A stretch of DNA of 9,158 nt from Clostridiales bacterium (GTDB lineage Bacteria; Bacillota; Clostridia; Tissierellales; Sedimentibacteraceae): assembly GCA_003457065.1 (NCBI GenBank), contig DMJQ01000200.1, forward strand, positions 1 through 9,158. Reading direction: 5' to 3'. The translations under genes and the position numbers were made by a program. A model generated the notes under the pieces. It saw only the letters and a list, made by a program, of their open reading frames with translations, was not told where the DNA came from and searched no databases. Shown in pieces: positions 5,215 through 9,158 of the stretch (position 1 is its first letter; each line of letters begins with the position of its first letter).

Positions 5215-7341
5215 ATGAATAGCATAAGAAAGAAGATGTATATTAGTGTAACAACTATAATATTAGCAGTTGTAATTATGATCGGCAGTGTAGCTTCATA
5301 CCTGTGCTACAATGCCACGTTTAACTCGTTGGAACAAACCATGCAGGAAGTGGCTAAAAAATCTGCTGAAGTTGTATCAAAAGAATTAAATACATATAAA
5401 ACAATTGCTGAAGAAGTCGGACTAATTTCCAGGCTCAGCGCTTCGGATATAACCTCAGAAGAAAAAGATAAAATATTTGAACAAAGAATTCAGATGCATA
5501 ATTTAAAAAGAATAAATACTGCGACTAAGGATGGACTTGTTGTTTCAACAAAGACGGGTACATCAGAAGTTATAAAGCATCTTGACTATTTCGAGGCTTC
5601 CATCAATGGGGACGTCTTTGTGACAGATCCGCTTTTTGACGGAGAAACTTTCGAAATGTATTATATTGTTTCGGCTCCTCTGTGGAAGGACGGAATTTAC
5701 GGCTCATCCATAGAAGGTATAGTAATGTTGGAGATAGACGGAAAAGTAATATCTGACATAGCATCGGGCGTAGTTGTTGGAGAAAAAGGGTTTGGCTCAA
5801 TAATTGACGATGAAGGCTATATAATAGGACATCCCGACTACAGCAAAGTGCTGGGAATGGAAAATGCGATTCTCAAATATGAAGCGGACGGCAGCGGCGA
5901 AGACCTTGCAATGTTAGAGAAGGATATGCTGAGCGGCAGTCTGAATTTCGGCACATATAAGAATGGTAGGGAGAAAAATTTGCTGTCATATGCACCGATC
6001 GAAGGGACAGAAGGCTGGGGCATGCTGGTTGTCACACCTCAGAAAGAGTATATGAACAGCACGTATTTCAGCATCATAGTAACGGTGGCATTAGCTGTGC
6101 TGTCAATTGTTATATCCGTGGTTGTTGTTTTCAAAATATCTGATAAAATAACCAGTCCCATAATAGCCTGCGCAAACAGACTGAAGCTTTTATCCGAGGG
6201 AGATCTGCATACGGAAGTGCCTAAAACCAAGAGCAAGGATGAAACGGGAGTTCTTCTTAATTCTTTGGAAATAACCATCAATGAAATAAATGATATTATA
6301 AATGATATCTCTTATCATCTTGGTACAATTGCCGGAGGTGATCTGACAAGGCATATTGAAAAGAACTACGTCGGAGATTTTGAACCTATTGAACAATCTT
6401 TAATTAAAATCCTGCAATCGTTAAATTATATATTCAAAGGTATCGGTGAAAGTACGGAGCAGGTTGCAAGCGGAGCACAGCAGGTTGCCGCAGGGGCACA
6501 GGTTTTAACTGAAGGCGCTACGGAACAGGCCGGTTCAATTGAAGAGCTTGCAGCAACCATAAATGAAATATATGAACGTACAATTGCAAATAATGAAAAT
6601 GCCCAGAACGGAAAGAAAATATCCGAAGAAGCCTCAATGGAGGTACAAAATGGCACCGAACACATGAACCATATGATTGAAGCAATGAGCGATATCAGTG
6701 AATCATCCGCACAAATAGGCAGAATTATAAAAGCCATCGAAGATATTGCCTTCCAGACAAATATACTTGCATTGAATGCGGCTGTTGAGGCTGCCAGAGC
6801 AGGCTCAGCCGGAAAAGGTTTTGCGGTTGTTGCTGAAGAAGTGAGAAATCTTGCTTCTAAAAGCGCAGAAGCAGCCGGAGACACTACTCAGCTGATTGAG
6901 AATTCCATGAAGACAATAAAAAGAGGCACAGATATAGCTGATGTTACGCTGAAAGCATTTAATTCAATTGTGGAAAAAGCAAACATAACAGTTTCTGTTG
7001 TTGAGGGAATAGCTGAAGCATCAAAGCAGCAGGCAATGGCTGCATCTCAGATAAATTCGGGAATTGACCAGATATCATCGGTTGTTCAGACAAATTCAGC
7101 TACTGCCGAAGAAAGCGCCGCTGCCAGCGAAGAACTCAGCAGCCAGGCTGTCTGCTTAAGAGACATTTTAAGCAAAATAACAGTTAAACATTCTTCTGTA
7201 AAAGAAACAGCGGAAAATAAATGCTGTGAGATTGATGATGAAGATAATGACACGTATGAAGTAAGCGAAGCAGATGAAGCTGAAGTTGATGAAATTAAGG
7301 AAAATTCACAAAAACCGGAAAACGCAGGCGGCAATTTATAG
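5215..7341 (+). CDS. Methyl-accepting chemotaxis protein, dCache type (MCP 2)
   Basis: A 708-residue chemoreceptor and paralogue of MCP 1. I chose ATG 5215 because AGGG (5206-5209) is correctly spaced before it; an in-frame TTG at 5203 would overlap that site. TM1 is about 9-31, the dCache sensor about 35-280 (DYFEAS 124-129, SAPLW 153-157, GWGM 267-270), TM2 about 284-307 and HAMP about 308-363. The signalling domain has its tip at about 510-554 ([34 protein letters not shown]), nearly identical to MCP 1, so both should join the same CheA/CheW arrays. The RxWY amino-acid-binding motif is again not evident. Unlike MCP 1, it ends in an acidic tail (about 671-708, with IDDEDND and [10 protein letters not shown]) with no obvious CheR pentapeptide. 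It is the last gene of the cluster, followed by a strong terminator. Confidence 0.95.
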   Translation: MNSIRKKMYISVTTIILAVVIMIGSVASYLCYNATFNSLEQTMQEVAKKSAEVVSKELNTYKTIAEEVGLISRLSASDITSEEKDKIFEQRIQMHNLKRINTATKDGLVVSTKTGTSEVIKHLDYFEASINGDVFVTDPLFDGETFEMYYIVSAPLWKDGIYGSSIEGIVMLEIDGKVISDIASGVVVGEKGFGSIIDDEGYIIGHPDYSKVLGMENAILKYEADGSGEDLAMLEKDMLSGSLNFGTYKNGREKNLLSYAPIEGTEGWGMLVVTPQKEYMNSTYFSIIVTVALAVLSIVISVVVVFKISDKITSPIIACANRLKLLSEGDLHTEVPKTKSKDETGVLLNSLEITINEINDIINDISYHLGTIAGGDLTRHIEKNYVGDFEPIEQSLIKILQSLNYIFKGIGESTEQVASGAQQVAAGAQVLTEGATEQAGSIEELAATINEIYERTIANNENAQNGKKISEEASMEVQNGTEHMNHMIEAMSDISESSAQIGRIIKAIEDIAFQTNILALNAAVEAARAGSAGKGFAVVAEEVRNLASKSAEAAGDTTQLIENSMKTIKRGTDIADVTLKAFNSIVEKANITVSVVEGIAEASKQQAMAASQINSGIDQISSVVQTNSATAEESAAASEELSSQAVCLRDILSKITVKHSSVKETAENKCCEIDDEDNDTYEVSEADEAEVDEIKENSQKPENAGGNL

Positions 7342-7348
7342 GAAAAGC

Positions 7349-7377
7349 AAGGGTTGGGCATCGTCCCGGCCCTTTTT
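7349..7377 (+). terminator. Intrinsic terminator after MCP 2
   Basis: AAGGGTTGGG (7349-7358) pairs with CCCGGCCCTT (7365-7374) around the loop CATCGT. This is a ten-bp stem with two central T-G pairs, running into TTTTT (7373-7377). It starts 8 bases after the MCP 2 stop codon. Its GC-rich stem is stronger than the flagellin terminators, and it separates the chemotaxis cluster from the two-component system. Confidence 0.88.
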
Positions 7378-7441
7378 GTGTTCCGATTTGTATTTGCGCC
7401 GGTGAGTAAAAAATAGACAATTTAAGTGTTAAAATTAAAAT

Positions 7442-7470
7442 TTGCCAGAAAAATGCGAATGATATATAAT
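7442..7470 (+). promoter_or_regulatory. Sigma-A promoter of the two-component system
   Basis: TTGCCA (7442-7447) is separated by 17 bases from TATAAT (7465-7470), matching 11 of 12 bases of the housekeeping consensus at the ideal spacing. Transcription should begin near 7477, giving a leader of about 110 nt before the response regulator. The rest of the 7342-7586 gap holds the terminator, an A/T palindrome and the ribosome binding site. Confidence 0.8.
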
Positions 7471-7488
7471 AATAACAAAATGCAGGTT

Positions 7489-7508
7489 TTAAATTAATGT
7501 TAATTTAA
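7489..7508 (+). promoter_or_regulatory. Perfect palindrome downstream of the sigma-A promoter
   Basis: TTAAATTAA and TTAATTTAA form a perfect 9-bp inverted repeat with the 2-base spacer TG. It lies about 12-31 bases after the predicted transcript start. It could be an operator, for example for autoregulation by the response regulator encoded next, though OmpR-family proteins usually prefer direct repeats. All arm bases are A or T, so chance is a real alternative. Confidence 0.35.
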
Positions 7509-7586
7509 GATTGAAGCACTATATTAAGATAAAAGAGTAGATCTTCTGTATTACTGGAAGAATGTTTAAACTAACGGGAGGAACAG

Positions 7587-8255
7587 ATGAGAATATTAAT
7601 TGTTGAGGATGAAGTTAAAATTACACAGGCTCTCAGTTTCTTGTTTTCAAAACAAAAAATTGATGTGGATATAGCAAATGACGGTGAGGAAGGTCTTATT
7701 CTCTCCGGAAAGGATATATATGATGTAATCGTTCTTGACATAATGCTTCCTGGTGTAGACGGCATTCAGATATTAAAAACAATCAGGAAGAGCGGAATAA
7801 AAACGCCTGTAGTAATGCTTACGGCCAAGGACACTGTTGATGACAGGGTGTTCGGGCTTGAAAACGGCGCCGACGATTACCTGGTTAAACCCTTTGCCAC
7901 AAAGGAGTTAATCGCAAGGGTAAAGGCTCTTGCCAGAAGAAAAAGCACCGAATATGTTGGTGAAGTATACGATTTTGAAGATATAAGGTACGATGTAAAA
8001 AATTATATGTTGTATATTGACGGCAAAGAATATAAAATACCTTTAAAAGAAGCAATGCTGATGGAAATGTTCATTAAAAAACCAAGGCAGGTTTTTACGA
8101 GAGAACAAATTATCGACAGAATCTGGGGGCTTGAGGCAGATATTCTGGAAAGCAACATTGAAATATATGTGCATCATTTAAGAAAAAGATTAGAAGATAC
8201 TAATGCAAAAATTGAAACGGTCCGCGGTGTGGGGTATATGCTTAAGGAGAAATAA
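7587..8255 (+). CDS. OmpR-family response regulator
   Basis: A 222-residue cytoplasmic DNA-binding regulator. The receiver domain (about 1-118) has the acidic pair E7/D8, phospho-acceptor Asp51 in VLDIMLPG, Thr79 in MLTAKD and Lys101 in LVKPF, so all catalytic positions are intact. The winged-helix effector domain (about 126-222) has the IPLKEAMLMEMF and REQIIDRIWG segments, a recognition helix around 188-203 (SNIEIYVHHLRKRL) and the typical end VRGVGYMLKEK. GGGAGG (7576-7581) sits five bases before the ATG. The histidine kinase begins one base after its stop, and the kinase's Shine-Dalgarno lies in its last codons, so the two are probably translationally coupled. It is transcribed from its own sigma-A promoter. 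The target genes and signal cannot be read from the sequence. Confidence 0.96.
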   Translation: MRILIVEDEVKITQALSFLFSKQKIDVDIANDGEEGLILSGKDIYDVIVLDIMLPGVDGIQILKTIRKSGIKTPVVMLTAKDTVDDRVFGLENGADDYLVKPFATKELIARVKALARRKSTEYVGEVYDFEDIRYDVKNYMLYIDGKEYKIPLKEAMLMEMFIKKPRQVFTREQIIDRIWGLEADILESNIEIYVHHLRKRLEDTNAKIETVRGVGYMLKEK

Positions 8256-8256
8256 C

Positions 8257-9158
8257 ATGTTTAAAAAGCTTCATTTTAAGTTAACTGCATATATGGGTAT
8301 AATACTTGTATTATTTATGGCGTTTATTGCTACAGGAATTTATAATTTTACCCGAATAGTATTTGAAGACGGCAACAAGGAGCTGATGCACTCCGAAGCT
8401 TTGAGAGTACATGCATACAGAAACTCAATCCGGCTGGATTTCAGGTTTAATCAGGGCACTTATTTTCAGAGAATGGGCCCCAGCGTAACACTGATGGGGA
8501 CACAGAGGCTTGATGCCTGCTATATTATATATAATGACAACAAGGAAAGAATCTATTCCCAGGAGGATGAAATCGAGATTGCCGATGAAATTCAGCCTCT
8601 GGCGGCAGAATCATTTGAAGAGCAGAAAGATTCATATGTGATGAAAAAAGTAGGGCGCTTCAATTATAGAATTTATACCAGGTATTTTGATGACATCAAC
8701 GGCAAGAGTGTCGTTCAGGTGTATCAGAATATGGTTCATGAAGAAATAATGTGGTCCTTCTTAAGAACGGTTCTGTATGTTATGGGATGCAGCGGCACGG
8801 CTATTCTGCTGGTAATAAGCTTCTTGTTTACCGGCCAGGCGTTAAAGCCGGTAAAAGATGCGTGGACGAGGCAGAAGGAATTTGTGGCGGATGCATCTCA
8901 CGAGTTAAGGACTCCGCTTACGGTTATTCAGACAAATCTGGATGTTGTATTGAGCGATGATGAAGGTACGGTTGAAGATAACGAGATTTGGCTTGACAAT
9001 GCATATTCAGAAACAAGAGTAATGGCTAAACTCATTGATCAGCTTTTAATACTGGCAAAAGCTGATACCAATGAGGAAAGACTTGATGTCTCCGAATTTT
9101 CGCTGTCGGAAGTCGTAGAAAATGTGTACCAGAACATGGAGATTATAGCTAAAAACAA
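8257..9158 (+). CDS. Sensor histidine kinase (partial, runs off the window)
   Basis: An open frame of 300 codons from ATG 8257 to the window end, with no stop. AAGGAGA (8244-8250) is well placed before the ATG. It is the cognate membrane kinase of the preceding response regulator. TM1 is about 10-32, an extracellular sensor of about 130 residues follows (33-165), and TM2 is about 167-191. The H-box EFVADASHELRTPLTV (208-223) carries the phospho-acceptor His215. The link between TM2 and the H-box is short (about 15 residues, FTGQALKPVKDAWTRQ), so a full HAMP domain appears to be missing, as in some other Bacillota kinases. The dimerisation helices continue to about 270 (DQLLILAKAD). The ATP-binding domain (N, G1 and G2 boxes) would lie beyond the window. 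The sensor domain is not recognised. Confidence 0.93.
   Translation, partial: MFKKLHFKLTAYMGIILVLFMAFIATGIYNFTRIVFEDGNKELMHSEALRVHAYRNSIRLDFRFNQGTYFQRMGPSVTLMGTQRLDACYIIYNDNKERIYSQEDEIEIADEIQPLAAESFEEQKDSYVMKKVGRFNYRIYTRYFDDINGKSVVQVYQNMVHEEIMWSFLRTVLYVMGCSGTAILLVISFLFTGQALKPVKDAWTRQKEFVADASHELRTPLTVIQTNLDVVLSDDEGTVEDNEIWLDNAYSETRVMAKLIDQLLILAKADTNEERLDVSEFSLSEVVENVYQNMEIIAKN

Noticed and set aside
8751..8960. 69-codon forward open frame
   Set aside because: It overlaps the H-box region of the histidine kinase in another frame; the kinase frame is clearly coding.

Overview
The window is A/T-rich with strong GGAGG-type ribosome binding sites, a sigma-A promoter and a sigma-28 (SigD/FliA-type) promoter. 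It encodes a short-D2/D3 flagellin, dCache methyl-accepting chemotaxis proteins (MCPs) and an OmpR-type two-component pair. Together these suggest a motile, low-GC Gram-positive bacterium (Bacillota, probably a Clostridia-class anaerobe). The genus cannot be fixed from this sequence alone.

Layout: (1) Bases 1-20 are the last codons of an upstream flagellin copy. Its 3' untranslated region and terminator nearly duplicate those of the complete flagellin (232-1398), so the window begins inside a tandem flagellin array. (2) Bases 100-231 carry a sigma-28 promoter and a structured leader of about 100 nt, with a 12-bp hairpin and GGA motifs placed as expected for CsrA-type translational control. 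(3) Bases 1475-7341 hold three co-directional genes: dCache MCP 1, a membrane-anchored GGDEF-EAL protein broken by a one-base frameshift, and dCache MCP 2, a paralogue of MCP 1. This cluster ends in a strong intrinsic terminator (7349-7377). (4) A near-consensus sigma-A promoter (7442-7470) drives a separate unit: an OmpR-family response regulator (7587-8255) and a histidine kinase (8257 to the window end, truncated there).

How the parts may work together: flagellin builds the filament; the two MCPs probably feed related extracellular signals to CheA/CheW; and the GGDEF-EAL protein would link the locus to cyclic-di-GMP turnover. Its GGDEF motif is degenerate (EGDNF) while the EAL catalytic residues are kept, so it looks like a phosphodiesterase by descent. 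However, it is split by a frameshift and lacks a clean start codon, so it may be decaying, or the sequence may contain an error. There is no room for a promoter between the flagellin terminator and MCP 1, so MCP 1 is probably transcribed by read-through from flagellin or from further upstream. The two-component system is a separate transcription unit whose target cannot be read from the sequence.

No CRISPR array, tRNA, rRNA or insertion sequence was seen. There is no gene-free stretch over 300 bases; the two largest gaps (21-231 and 7342-7586) are regulatory and are described below.
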